Below, one piece after another: positions 1 through 7,874 of a stretch of 64,000 nucleotides of DNA. The notes under the pieces are model-generated. The model was not told where the DNA came from and did no database searches. It saw nothing but the letters and a program-made list of their open reading frames with translations. The position numbers and the translations under genes are program-made. Numbering within the stretch: position 1 is the first letter of the stretch; every line of letters starts with the position of its first letter. Where the stretch lies: contig JAISOU010000032.1 in NCBI GenBank assembly GCA_031275395.1, positions 5,977 through 69,976 on the forward strand, in the 5' to 3' direction. This stretch comes from Helicobacteraceae bacterium. GTDB lineage: Bacteria > Campylobacterota > Campylobacteria > Campylobacterales > SZUA-545.

Positions 1-1115
1 CGAATATGGCGGGGCGGGGCGTGGATATTAAGCTCGATAGCCAAACGAGAGAGCTAGGGGGTTTATTTATTATCGGCACGGAGCGCCACGAATCGCGCCG
101 AATCGATAATCAGTTGCGCGGACGATCGGGTAGGCAGGGCGATCCGGGCGAAAGCCGTTTTTATCTTTCGCTAGAGGATAATTTATTGCGTATTTTTGGC
201 TCTGATCGGATTAAAAGTATTATGACGCGCTTGGGCGTAAAACACGGCGAATATATCGAATCGGGAATGGTTACGCGCGCCGTTGAAAGAGCGCAAAAGA
301 AAGTGGAATCTATGCACTTTGAATCTCGAAAACATCTTTTGGAATACGACGACGTAGCCAACGCGCAAAGAAAGCTCATCTACGCCTTTCGCCGCGAGTT
401 GCTTCAAGAGAATATCGAGATCAAAGAGAAGATCGGCGAAAACATTGGCGTTTATCTTGAAAGGCTCTTTAACGAATGCGCGATCATAGACGGCTTCGCA
501 AGCGCCGATTTTCTTTTAGACAAACTCTCCAAAACGTTAAGCGAAGAGTTAAAGATAGAGATAGAGATCGAGATCGACGGAAGGTTAAACGCCTCCGCGC
601 TTCGTAAAGAGATCGAAGAGGAAGTAAGAAAAAATTACGAAAATAAAATGGCGGTAGTAGCGCCAGAACAGCGATCGGAAATCGAGCGGATTTTATATTT
701 GCAAAATCTTGACGAACAGTGGCGCGAACACCTATATCAAATGGACGTGCTAAAAACGGGAATAGGTTTAAGAGGTTATAACCAAAAAGATCCGCTTGTC
801 GAATACAAAAAAGAGAGCTTTATGCTTTTCAACGAATTAACGGCTAATCTTAAAATGACCGTCGTTAAAACCTTATTTGGAATCAGGTTTAGAACCCGCG
901 ACGAACAAGAGGCGATCAACCGAATGCGCGAGCAAATGCAAAAAGCCGCGAAAGAGGATTTGACCTATGCAAGCGCGTCGGGAGAAACTCCAAAGCCAAA
1001 AATTGAAAAGAAAATCCCGCGCAACGCGCCCTGCCCTTGCGGTAGCGGCAAAAAGTATAAAAATTGCTGCGGACTATCCGGGCCAAAACGCGGCGTTTTC
1101 GCGCCAAACGACTAA
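1..1115 (+). CDS. secA: Preprotein translocase ATPase SecA, C-terminal part (5' end outside window)
   Basis: The reading frame is already open at base 3 and starts inside the conserved NMAGRGVDI segment (DEAD motor motif VI region of SecA), so the gene is cut by the window edge and not by mutation. The visible 370 residues cover the end of nucleotide-binding domain 2, the helical scaffold/wing region and the C-terminal linker. The tail carries the zinc-binding SEC-C motif CPCGSGKKYKNCC (Cys-X-Cys-X8-Cys-Cys), which in SecA contacts SecB or lipids. SecA drives Sec-dependent export across the inner membrane. The stop codon TAA is followed directly by the ATG of the next gene, implying cotranscription. 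Confidence 0.97.
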   Translation, partial: NMAGRGVDIKLDSQTRELGGLFIIGTERHESRRIDNQLRGRSGRQGDPGESRFYLSLEDNLLRIFGSDRIKSIMTRLGVKHGEYIESGMVTRAVERAQKKVESMHFESRKHLLEYDDVANAQRKLIYAFRRELLQENIEIKEKIGENIGVYLERLFNECAIIDGFASADFLLDKLSKTLSEELKIEIEIEIDGRLNASALRKEIEEEVRKNYENKMAVVAPEQRSEIERILYLQNLDEQWREHLYQMDVLKTGIGLRGYNQKDPLVEYKKESFMLFNELTANLKMTVVKTLFGIRFRTRDEQEAINRMREQMQKAAKEDLTYASASGETPKPKIEKKIPRNAPCPCGSGKKYKNCCGLSGPKRGVFAPND

Positions 1116-2321
1116 ATGGCAAAAAGAGGTTTAGTCGGTTTTATCGTTAAACGATATCTGCGTTTCGATCCGGAGCAACCATTTATATCTATCGCGGCGA
1201 TTTTGGCTTTTTTGGGCGTGGCGATAGGCGTTATGGTTCTGATCGTCGCTATGGCGATTATGAACGGCGTAAGTAAAGAGTTTAAGGATAAGTTATTTGT
1301 TATGAACTATCCCATAACGATCATTCCAAACTATAGAAAGACAATCGATCAATCATTTGTCAATCGTCTGCAAGAACAGTTTCCGCATTTACGCTTTAGC
1401 CCCTTTTTACGAGTCGGCGCGGTAAGCCGAAAGAGAGACGAAATGGAGGGCGCTTTCGTCTTTGGCGTCGATTTTGAAGCGGAACGAAAGATCAATCCTG
1501 TTTTTGATCGAGCTTTGACAAAAAACAGTTACGAGCCCTTCGAGGCGATCGCGGGCAAAGCCCTTATTGAAGAGTTTGCTCTTGCGAAAGACGAAAAACT
1601 GCTTTTAATTTTTACTCAGGCTCAGCCGGCGGGACTAGCGCTAACTCCTATTATGAAACGCTTTGCGGTAGCGGATAGCTTTGAATCGGGTTTGCGGGCC
1701 TACGATAAGACGTATTTTTACGCGCAATACGACGATCTGCGCGTAGTCTTGGGCGTTGAAAAAGGTAGGTATCACGGCGTTCATATCGACGCAAAAGAAC
1801 CGATGAAAGAGATCGATAAGATCAAAGAGGCTATAGGCTATTACGCTAGCGCTAGGGGTTGGTGGGAAGGTAACGCCGGTTTTTTTGGAGCTTTGGAGGT
1901 AGAAAAACGCGCGCTTTTTCTAGTGCTAATGCTGATCGTTCTCGTCGCGGCGCTAAATATTATATCCTCGCTTTTAATGACGGCGTTAAACCGCCGAAAA
2001 GAAATAGCGCTTTTAAGCTCTTTGGGCGCTACTCCGCAAGAGATTGGCAAAATATTTTTCACGCTTGGCGCTTCGATCGGAATCGCCGGAATCGCTTTGG
2101 GATCGACGCTTGGCGGCGCGGCTTTATGGGCGCTGGATCGTTTTGATATTTTTGAGCTGGACGCGGCTGTTTACGGGTTTAGCAAATTGCCCTTAGATCT
2201 TCCGCCGATCGACTTTTTGCTTATCGTGATTGGGGCGTTCGCGATCGTGTTGCTTAGCTCGTGGTATCCCGCCAAAAAAGTCGCTCAAACCGATGCGCTC
2301 GATACGCTTAGAAACGAATAA
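1116..2321 (+). CDS. LolC/LolE-type ABC transporter permease (FtsX family)
   Basis: A 401-residue membrane protein with the LolC/E topology: one N-terminal membrane segment (about residues 22-50, containing GVAIGVMVLIVAMAIMNG, very close to the LolC consensus), a large periplasmic domain, then three C-terminal segments (about 270-390). The cytoplasmic piece NRRKEIALLSSLGATPQEI is the FtsX-family coupling loop. LolCDE moves lipoproteins from the inner membrane to LolA. No LolD ATPase is adjacent. It starts directly at the secA stop, the same secA-permease arrangement I recall from Campylobacter jejuni. It could also be a macrolide-type MacB/FtsX relative, but the N-terminal motif favours LolC. 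Confidence 0.85.
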   Translation: MAKRGLVGFIVKRYLRFDPEQPFISIAAILAFLGVAIGVMVLIVAMAIMNGVSKEFKDKLFVMNYPITIIPNYRKTIDQSFVNRLQEQFPHLRFSPFLRVGAVSRKRDEMEGAFVFGVDFEAERKINPVFDRALTKNSYEPFEAIAGKALIEEFALAKDEKLLLIFTQAQPAGLALTPIMKRFAVADSFESGLRAYDKTYFYAQYDDLRVVLGVEKGRYHGVHIDAKEPMKEIDKIKEAIGYYASARGWWEGNAGFFGALEVEKRALFLVLMLIVLVAALNIISSLLMTALNRRKEIALLSSLGATPQEIGKIFFTLGASIGIAGIALGSTLGGAALWALDRFDIFELDAAVYGFSKLPLDLPPIDFLLIVIGAFAIVLLSSWYPAKKVAQTDALDTLRNE

Positions 2322-2350
2322 TGGTATATTAGGATAGCTAAGGATTTGGT

Positions 2351-3406
2351 ATGATCTTGTTTAAATATATCGCGGCGTTGTACGCCGTTTTTGCGCTTTT
2401 AACGATCTTGCTTCTTAGCCCTGTTTGGATTAGGCGTTTGATCGTCAAAAAGGCGTTGTACGTCGTTTTTATGCTTTTAGCGATCTCTCTTCTTAGCTTT
2501 GCCGTTGTTAATGCCGCGCCGAATAACTTTTTCTACGGCGGCGATCTTAATCCGAATATGACTCCCGAAAACCTTGAGCAACTCAAAAGAGTTTATGGTT
2601 TAGACAAGGGCGCGATCGAGCGATATTTTTCTTGGCTTAAAGCTATTTTTCAGCTTGATTTTGGCGTTTCATTTACTACGGGCAAAAACGTCCGCGACGA
2701 GATTGTAGATAGGCTTGGCGTTACGATGGCGATTAGTCTTGTTTCTATGTTTTTTATTTTCGCCTTTTCGCTCTTGCTTGGTATTAAAGCCGCTTTAAGT
2801 AACGGCAAGCTTTTAGATCGAATTTGCAAGCAAGCCGCGCTGATTAGTTATGCGTTTCCTTCTTTTTATCTTGCGTTGCTACTTATTATGGTTTTATCGG
2901 TTTGGCTAGGTTGGTTTCCGATCGCCGGTTTGGAAAGCTCCGGCGAAAAAAGCGGCTTTATGCGTTACGCGGATATGGCGTGGCATTTAGCGCTTCCGAT
3001 CGCGGTCGTCGTTTTGGGCGGTTTTGGCAGTTTGACGCTCTATATTCGCGCTTTGACGATCGAGATTATTAAAAGCGATTATATCTTTTACGCGCGCGCT
3101 AGAGGATTAAAAAGAGGCGAAATTATTCGCCGCTATATTTTGCCCAATTTATATCCGCCGATCGTTACCATTTTGGGCTTGTCTTTGCCCGGAGTGATCG
3201 GCGGAAGCGTAATATTGGAAAGCATATTTTCTATTAACGGAATGGGCTTGTTTTTTTATCAAAGCGCGTTAAGCCGCGATTACCCCGTAATTATGGGAAT
3301 ATTGATCATAGGCGCTTTTTTAACTTTGCTTGGTAATATATTAGCCGATTTAGTATTGATAAAACTTAACCCGTATTATCGTTTAGGAGCGCGAAATGAT
3401 CGGTAA
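2351..3406 (+). CDS. DppB-type ABC transporter inner-membrane permease
   Basis: This is a 351-residue permease of the binding-protein-dependent (DppB/OppB) type. An additional N-terminal membrane segment precedes the usual start region. The EAA cytoplasmic loop that docks the ATPase is clear: ARARGLKRGEIIRRYILPN near residue 250. The family imports di- and oligopeptides or nickel. No partner permease (DppC), ATPase or substrate-binding gene lies next to it, so the substrate cannot be inferred, and the complex must be completed by genes elsewhere. It lies 29 bases after the LolC-like gene and overlaps the following NUDIX gene by 11 bases, suggesting one transcript from secA onwards. Confidence 0.85.
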   Translation: MILFKYIAALYAVFALLTILLLSPVWIRRLIVKKALYVVFMLLAISLLSFAVVNAAPNNFFYGGDLNPNMTPENLEQLKRVYGLDKGAIERYFSWLKAIFQLDFGVSFTTGKNVRDEIVDRLGVTMAISLVSMFFIFAFSLLLGIKAALSNGKLLDRICKQAALISYAFPSFYLALLLIMVLSVWLGWFPIAGLESSGEKSGFMRYADMAWHLALPIAVVVLGGFGSLTLYIRALTIEIIKSDYIFYARARGLKRGEIIRRYILPNLYPPIVTILGLSLPGVIGGSVILESIFSINGMGLFFYQSALSRDYPVIMGILIIGAFLTLLGNILADLVLIKLNPYYRLGARNDR

Positions 3407-3962
3407 CGTCCGAATAGAAAAGCTAACCGAACCGCGTTTTGTCGAGCCTTTGCGAGTCTTTTATACCGAAGACGGAGTCGATAAAAGCTGGGAGATGATC
3501 AGGGCGCACGATAGCGTGGCGATTTTGATTTATGATAGCGATCTGGATTCGTTCGTGATCGTTAAGCAGTTTCGCCCCGCAGTTTTTTTGCGAAACGACG
3601 ACGGCTTTACCTACGAGCTTTGCGCGGGTATTTTGGATAAAAATAAATCCGAAGAGCTAACCGCGATCGAGGAGATCGAAGAGGAAACGGGGTATAAAAT
3701 TACAGTCGATCGGCTTGAAAAGATCGCTTCGTATTACACGGTGGGCTTTGCGGGAAGTCGTCAAACGCTATTTTTTGCGAGCGTTCGGCAGAGCGAACGA
3801 TATGGCGAGGGCGGCGGCGTAGATACGGAAAAGATCGAGGCTATTTTTTTGCCGCTTGACGAGGCGAAGGCTTTTATCTATGACGAAACGCGGGTAAAGA
3901 CCTCTAGTCTTGCCTTCGCGCTTTTTTGGTTTTTTGAACGTGAAAGGGGAAAATATGCTTAA
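3396..3962 (+). CDS. NUDIX hydrolase, ADP-ribose/UDP-sugar pyrophosphatase-like
   Basis: The 188-residue protein contains a NUDIX box beginning ELCAGILDKNKSEEL and ending AIEEIEEETGY, with the long spacing seen in the UDP-sugar/ADP-ribose pyrophosphatase subgroup (human NUDT14-like). The usual Arg of the RE-U-x-EE core is Glu here, a variation tolerated in that subgroup, while the metal-binding Glu residues are kept. Such enzymes split nucleoside diphosphate sugars to the monophosphate and sugar phosphate, a cytosolic housecleaning job. The start overlaps the end of the permease by 11 bases and its stop overlaps the next small gene by 8 bases. Exact substrate unknown. Confidence 0.85.
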   Translation: MIGNVRIEKLTEPRFVEPLRVFYTEDGVDKSWEMIRAHDSVAILIYDSDLDSFVIVKQFRPAVFLRNDDGFTYELCAGILDKNKSEELTAIEEIEEETGYKITVDRLEKIASYYTVGFAGSRQTLFFASVRQSERYGEGGGVDTEKIEAIFLPLDEAKAFIYDETRVKTSSLAFALFWFFERERGKYA

Positions 3963-4152
3963 CGATATTTTGCGCAAAGAGCAAAAACTGATTATGACGC
4001 AGCTTGGCGTTTTTGCGTGTCTGATAACGCTTCTTTTGGTCGTCGGCGCGGTGGTTTATAGCAAAACGAGCATTCACGATCGCGTCGACGCGATCGAACA
4101 AAAACAGAGCATAACCGGCGGTTTTCGCAACCTGCAACAAGGAGCGGAATAA
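3955..4152 (+). CDS. Small single-span membrane protein of unknown function
   Basis: A 65-residue product starting at the ATG that overlaps the last codons of the NUDIX gene; an upstream in-frame start would add 15 residues but lies inside that gene without a ribosome site, whereas AAAGGGGA precedes this ATG. The sequence shows a short charged N-terminus, one hydrophobic segment (about residues 16-36, rich in Leu/Val), then a polar tail with a possible short coiled coil (VDAIEQKQ). I do not recognise the family. Overlap with its neighbour suggests cotranslation, and tRNA-Leu follows 47 bases later. Confidence 0.6.
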   Translation: MLNDILRKEQKLIMTQLGVFACLITLLLVVGAVVYSKTSIHDRVDAIEQKQSITGGFRNLQQGAE

Positions 4153-4180
4153 AATATTGCGGCTTTAAGCGTTAAAAGCA

Positions 4181-4186
4181 TAAAAT
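4181..4186 (+). promoter_or_regulatory. Probable -10 element of tRNA-Leu
   Basis: TAAAAT lies 13 bases before the first base of tRNA-Leu(CAG), suitable for a start a few bases upstream of the mature 5' end. No convincing -35 hexamer, as is usual in Campylobacterota. Inference from position. Confidence 0.4.
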
Positions 4187-4199
4187 CGTCGCTTTAATT

Positions 4200-4284
4200 G
4201 CGGTCGTGGCGGAATTGGTAGACGCACCGTCTTCAGGCGGCGGCGGGGCGACCCGTGGAGGTTCGAGTCCTCTCGACCGCACCA
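4200..4284 (+). tRNA. tRNA-Leu (anticodon CAG)
   Basis: A full class II cloverleaf can be drawn. The acceptor stem GCGGTCG pairs with CGACCGC. The D arm contains GGTAGA. The anticodon stem CCGTC pairs with GGCGG around loop TTCAGGC (anticodon CAG), followed by a long variable arm, a T arm with TTCGAGT and an encoded 3' ACCA. The long variable arm and anticodon identify it as leucine, reading CUG. It sits between the secA-linked operon and convergent minus-strand genes. Confidence 0.96.
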
Positions 4285-4321
4285 TAAAGAAACAAGCGCC
4301 GCGAGCAAAGCGTTTCTTGAT

Positions 4322-4773
4322 TTATTTAAGAGTAACGCGATCTACCAAGTCGTCGCCGTTTGAGCGCTTGATTTTCAACAAACTCCACGTAAATAATAAC
4401 GCGACCATAATAGAATATATCGCCGTTATCCGACCATAACTGACAACGCTGAGAAGAGTGAATGTAAATATCTCCCCGATATACGATCCAAAGCGGGGTA
4501 TTTTATCGTAAAAGATCGCTATAAACGTCCAGCATACGGGGTGGCTAAGAAATCCGCAAATTAAGCCGACAAAAACGGCGGAAAGATATGTAAATCGTCC
4601 CTTTATTTTAATGAGAGGTCGAAATATAAAATCGGTAAGAAATATGGCGAGCGAAGCAAAAATAAGAATGATAAAAAAGGATTTATATTCGTCGCCGGCG
4701 CTATGCCGGACGGCGCGAGAAGCGCGCCAAAAATCAGGTTTTGTTTAAGCGCGCGTTTCGTAGCTATTTGCAT
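4322..4773 (-). pseudogene. Frameshifted small integral membrane protein coupled to the CNNM gene
   Basis: An ATG at 4773 starts one base after the stop of the CNNM gene, giving MQIATKRALKQNLIFGALLA and onwards, but that frame soon stops. A neighbouring frame then encodes about 110 residues with four likely membrane segments (for example FFIILIFASLAIFLTDFIF and YLSAVFVGLICGF) and stops at 4322. The two frames meet at a run of six T in the coding strand (A6 at 4673-4678); seven would restore one 150-residue protein. The downstream frame has no usable start of its own. This may be a real mutation, a slippery-tract switch or a sequencing error. Family not recognised. Confidence 0.7.
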
Positions 4774-4774
4774 T

Positions 4775-5824
4775 TTATTCTCGCGACCCGTTTTGAGTTT
4801 TCTGGCTCTTTTTCATTTTAAGTTTCGCAAACTCCTGCATATCTTCAACCTGATCGTATTCGTCCATAATATCGACGTCTAAAAGCTGTTCGATCGCGTC
4901 TTCCAACGTAACTATTCCAGCCGTCTGCCCGTAGTTATCAACGACCAAAAAAAGATGTTCTTTGCGGCGAATAAACATATCCAACGCCTTAAAAACGGGG
5001 ATATTTTCCGATATGCGAAAAATCGGCAACGCAATCTCCTCGATCGTTCGATCGCTATGTTCTAAAACCTCTTCCTCTAAGATTTTTTTGCTATGAACCA
5101 CGCCGATCACGTCGTCGATATTTTGATTAAAAACGGGAATGCGCGATCGGATAAAAATATCCGATTTTCTCGCCGCGTCGCCGACTTTTATATCTTTTTG
5201 AAGCGCGAAAACGACGCTTCTGGGCGTTAAAATATCTTTTACCTTATCCTCGTTTAGCGTCATTAGATTTTCGATTAGATCGGCTTCCTTTTCGCGTACC
5301 GCGCCGCTCTGTTCGCCAAGCTCGGTCATCGCCAAAATCTCGTCGCGGCTAATCTTGTGGCTATGCGCGCTCTCTTTGCCGAACATTCTGCTAATAAGCG
5401 TGGCTAACAACGTAAATGGATAGGTGATTGTAATCAGCACGGCAATCGTCTTTGCCGAAGCGGGCGCAAGCGCCTTCCAATACCTCGCGCCAATCGTCTT
5501 AGGGGCAATCTCTGAAACGTAGAGGATCAAAAGCGTCAAAATCACAGACGTAAGCGCCATATATTTATCGCCAAATAGCTTTTGCGCCTCCGCGCCTACG
5601 CCAGCCGCGCCGATCGTGTGAGCGAAAGTGTTCAGCGTCAAAATGGCGGAAATGGATTTATCCACGTTCTTTTTGACCGCTTTTAGCGTCGTCGCGCCGC
5701 TTGGATTACTCTTATGGAGCGACTGAATATAGCTGTGCGTCGTGGATAACAAAACGGCTTCCAAAACGGAGCAAATAAATGAAATAACCAAAGCCAAAAA
5801 AAGATAAGCAAGCAAAAGCGTCAT
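4775..5824 (-). CDS. CNNM/CorC-type transporter with CBS pair (DUF21 family)
   Basis: A 349-residue protein with an N-terminal DUF21/CNNM transmembrane domain (about residues 1-150, four hydrophobic segments) followed by two CBS domains. The segment DILTPRSVVFALQK is the standard opening of the CorC/HlyC CBS module. Relatives act in Mg2+/Co2+ efflux or Na+-coupled Mg2+ transport in the inner membrane; the old name hemolysin is misleading. A C-terminal CorC_HlyC domain is missing, so it is shorter than many family members. Start: TTG-ATG at 5827/5824 after GAGG; ATG preferred. The next minus-strand gene starts one base after its stop. Confidence 0.85.
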   Translation of the reverse strand: MTLLLAYLFLALVISFICSVLEAVLLSTTHSYIQSLHKSNPSGATTLKAVKKNVDKSISAILTLNTFAHTIGAAGVGAEAQKLFGDKYMALTSVILTLLILYVSEIAPKTIGARYWKALAPASAKTIAVLITITYPFTLLATLISRMFGKESAHSHKISRDEILAMTELGEQSGAVREKEADLIENLMTLNEDKVKDILTPRSVVFALQKDIKVGDAARKSDIFIRSRIPVFNQNIDDVIGVVHSKKILEEEVLEHSDRTIEEIALPIFRISENIPVFKALDMFIRRKEHLFLVVDNYGQTAGIVTLEDAIEQLLDVDIMDEYDQVEDMQEFAKLKMKKSQKTQNGSRE

Positions 5825-5827
5825 CAA

Positions 5828-6433
5828 GGTTTAACCTCGCGCCTACTATATGGGTCTGACAAGAATTTCCTTCCGTAAAGTTAAATGCGTAACTAGTATG
5901 ATAAAAATGCAAGGCTTAAAGTAAGGTAAGACGGGCGCAAAAAAGCGTCGATTTTGGCGAAAAAATCAAAAAATCTCGCCCGCAACCGCGTAAAATCGGC
6001 GATCGGAAGCGGTTTTGACGTTTTTACCGACCAAAAACTTTCGGGAGATTTTCTCGCCTCGCTTAAGCGCAAAAATACGCGAAATCATCGATTATCCGCG
6101 CTTTCGTTACTTTAATTGCCCGCGCGATTCTAGCCAAAAGCGCCTCGCGCTTGCGAAGTTTTTTCGATTGTTCGATCGCCCAAGACGCCAAAAATCGCCG
6201 CCGTTTATTTTATTTACGATTTCACCGTAAAACGCCGCTCTAACTTCTAATTCGTCTATAACCAAGCCAAGTTTTCCGACGATTTTTTATTATCGGGGCG
6301 TTCGCGCCGTATAAAGTTTGCGTAGATTGATCCGCAAACTCCGCTCAAAGGCAATTAACGCTTTTTCGCTCTTTTATGCTCCTCTATATAGTATTCGCGC
6401 CGGCGCGCTTTTTTCATTTATTGGCTTTATCGA
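5828..6433. other. 606-base interval without a confident gene
   Basis: The interval lies between the CNNM gene start and the nusA stop. The only protein-like stretch is on the minus strand at 6107-6265: 52 codons beginning TTG with segments LVIDELEVRAAFYGEIVNK and FWRLGRSNNRKN, no ribosome site and no recognised family. It may be the remnant of a decayed gene. No tRNA, terminator or repeat was recognised. Confidence 0.4.
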
Positions 6434-7537
6434 TCAGCTGTTAAACAACGCGCTTAAAACGCTTGCGTCTTCGCTTTTTGCCTCTTTAGACGCGCCGTCA
6501 ATCTCTTGCAACTCTATTTCGTATCCCGTTAGCATAGAGGCGAGGCGAATATTTACGCCCGCTTTGCCGATCGCTTTCGCTTTTTGCGCCGATTCAATCA
6601 TAACGGTCGCCTTGTTCTCCTCCGCGCAGATGACCTTGCTAACGGTAGCGGGACGCATTGCGCGGGCAATAAACTCTTCAGGACGATCGGAGTAGTCGAT
6701 CGCGTCTATGCTTTCGCCGTTTAGTTCGCCGCCAACCGCGTTTATTCTCATACCTCTAGCGCCGACCGTAGCGCCGACGGGATCGACGTATGGTTTATGG
6801 CTTAAAAGCGCCACTTTTGCCCGTTCGCCCGGTATTCTTGCGCACTTTTCAATCGTGATCGAGCCGTCCGCGATCTCTGGCACTTCCAATCTTAATAGCT
6901 CCTCTAAAAACTTTGGCGCTGTGCGGCTTAGCTCGATCTTAATGCCGTCTTTTATGTTCATCGTTACGCGGCGCACGACGGTTTTGATCGTTTCGCCGAC
7001 CTTAAACTTTTCGCCTTTGATTCGGTTTTTCTTGGGTAGGACGGCGCGAACCTCGCCAATTTCGATATAGGTGTTCTCCTCGCCGTCGATTCGCTCTACC
7101 ACGCCATTTATCAATTTGCCGACTTTGGATTTGTAGTTTTCATACACCGCGTTTTCGGTAACTTTTTGCAAGGCGCGTTCCAATTCGTGATGAAGCGCCA
7201 TCGCGGCGGTGCGCCCAAACGCCTCCAAACCGATCTCTTTTTTTAATTCGTCGCCTACTTCGGCTTCCTCGTCTATTTTTAGCGCCTCTTTTAAGCTGAT
7301 CACGCCGTATTTTTCTTCGGTTTTAAGCCGTTCGTCGTCGTTTGCCACGACCTCGATCTCCTGATATAGGCGGTAGGCTTTTTTCTCGTCGTCCAATATC
7401 GCGTCAAACTCTAAACGCTGTCCCAATACGCGCTTGGCGCTGTTTATGTAGGCGATCTTCAAAGCGTCGCGCACGGTTTGCGTATTCAGCCCCCGCTGGT
7501 TGGCGATCGAGTCGATAACGTCTAAAATTTTTTCCAA
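6434..7537 (-). CDS. nusA: Transcription termination/antitermination factor NusA
   Basis: The 367-residue product begins LEKILDVIDSIANQRGL, matching the usual NusA N-terminus. The start is a TTG at 7537 with AAGGAG five bases upstream; longer frames run into the leader of the divergent gene and are unlikely. Order: NusA N-terminal RNA-polymerase-binding domain (about 1-125), S1 domain (about 130-200, KLINGVVERIDGEENTYIE), then KH1 and KH2, with the invariant GARGMRI in KH1. There is no acidic C-terminal repeat, normal for this phylum. NusA controls pausing and Rho-independent termination. Divergent from the HP0268-like/miaB pair. Confidence 0.96.
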   Translation of the reverse strand: MEKILDVIDSIANQRGLNTQTVRDALKIAYINSAKRVLGQRLEFDAILDDEKKAYRLYQEIEVVANDDERLKTEEKYGVISLKEALKIDEEAEVGDELKKEIGLEAFGRTAAMALHHELERALQKVTENAVYENYKSKVGKLINGVVERIDGEENTYIEIGEVRAVLPKKNRIKGEKFKVGETIKTVVRRVTMNIKDGIKIELSRTAPKFLEELLRLEVPEIADGSITIEKCARIPGERAKVALLSHKPYVDPVGATVGARGMRINAVGGELNGESIDAIDYSDRPEEFIARAMRPATVSKVICAEENKATVMIESAQKAKAIGKAGVNIRLASMLTGYEIELQEIDGASKEAKSEDASVLSALFNS

Positions 7538-7542
7538 ATAGG

Positions 7543-7548
7543 CTCCTT
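7543..7548 (-). promoter_or_regulatory. Ribosome binding site fixing the nusA TTG start
   Basis: AAGGAG on the minus strand is five bases before the TTG used by nusA. This decides the start against an upstream ATG that would add 62 residues. Confidence 0.8.
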
Positions 7549-7625
7549 CTTTTTTGCGTTCAAACGCATTTTTAGGCAAAAACGCTACAATACGATCAAT
7601 CATTATACAAAAAGGCGTATTCAAG

Positions 7626-7868
7626 ATGGAACTCAAACTCGCAAGGACGGAGCTAAACGCAAAGCCAAAATCCATCGCGTTTGAAAGGCTGATAGAAGCG
7701 CTAAAGCAAAACGACTCCGCCATTTTCTATTTCGACAAAAGCAATTCGCACAAAGATTTGATGGAAGCGATCAAGGAATTTGAAAACGAAGGATTGACCG
7801 TCTATTTCAAAGAGATACGCTACGGTCTTGATCAAGAGGATTACCTCTATCAGATCCACGCCCTCTAA
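7626..7868 (+). CDS. HP0268-like small protein
   Basis: An 80-residue protein starting MELKLARTELNAKP; the longer upstream frame has no homology-like content. Length and the pattern SIFYFDKSNSHKDLMEA / EGLTVYFKEIRYG / DYLYQIHAL resemble H. pylori HP0268, reported as a small nickase-type nuclease, and the C. jejuni counterpart next to miaB. It lies 6 bases upstream of miaB on the same strand and divergent from nusA, a gene trio that I recall as conserved in Campylobacterota. Biochemical role in this organism is inferred only. Confidence 0.75.
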   Translation: MELKLARTELNAKPKSIAFERLIEALKQNDSAIFYFDKSNSHKDLMEAIKEFENEGLTVYFKEIRYGLDQEDYLYQIHAL

Positions 7869-7874
7869 AAGCTC

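Noticed and set aside
4206-4439. 77-codon plus-strand ORF
   Set aside because: It overlaps tRNA-Leu and runs antisense to the frameshifted membrane gene.
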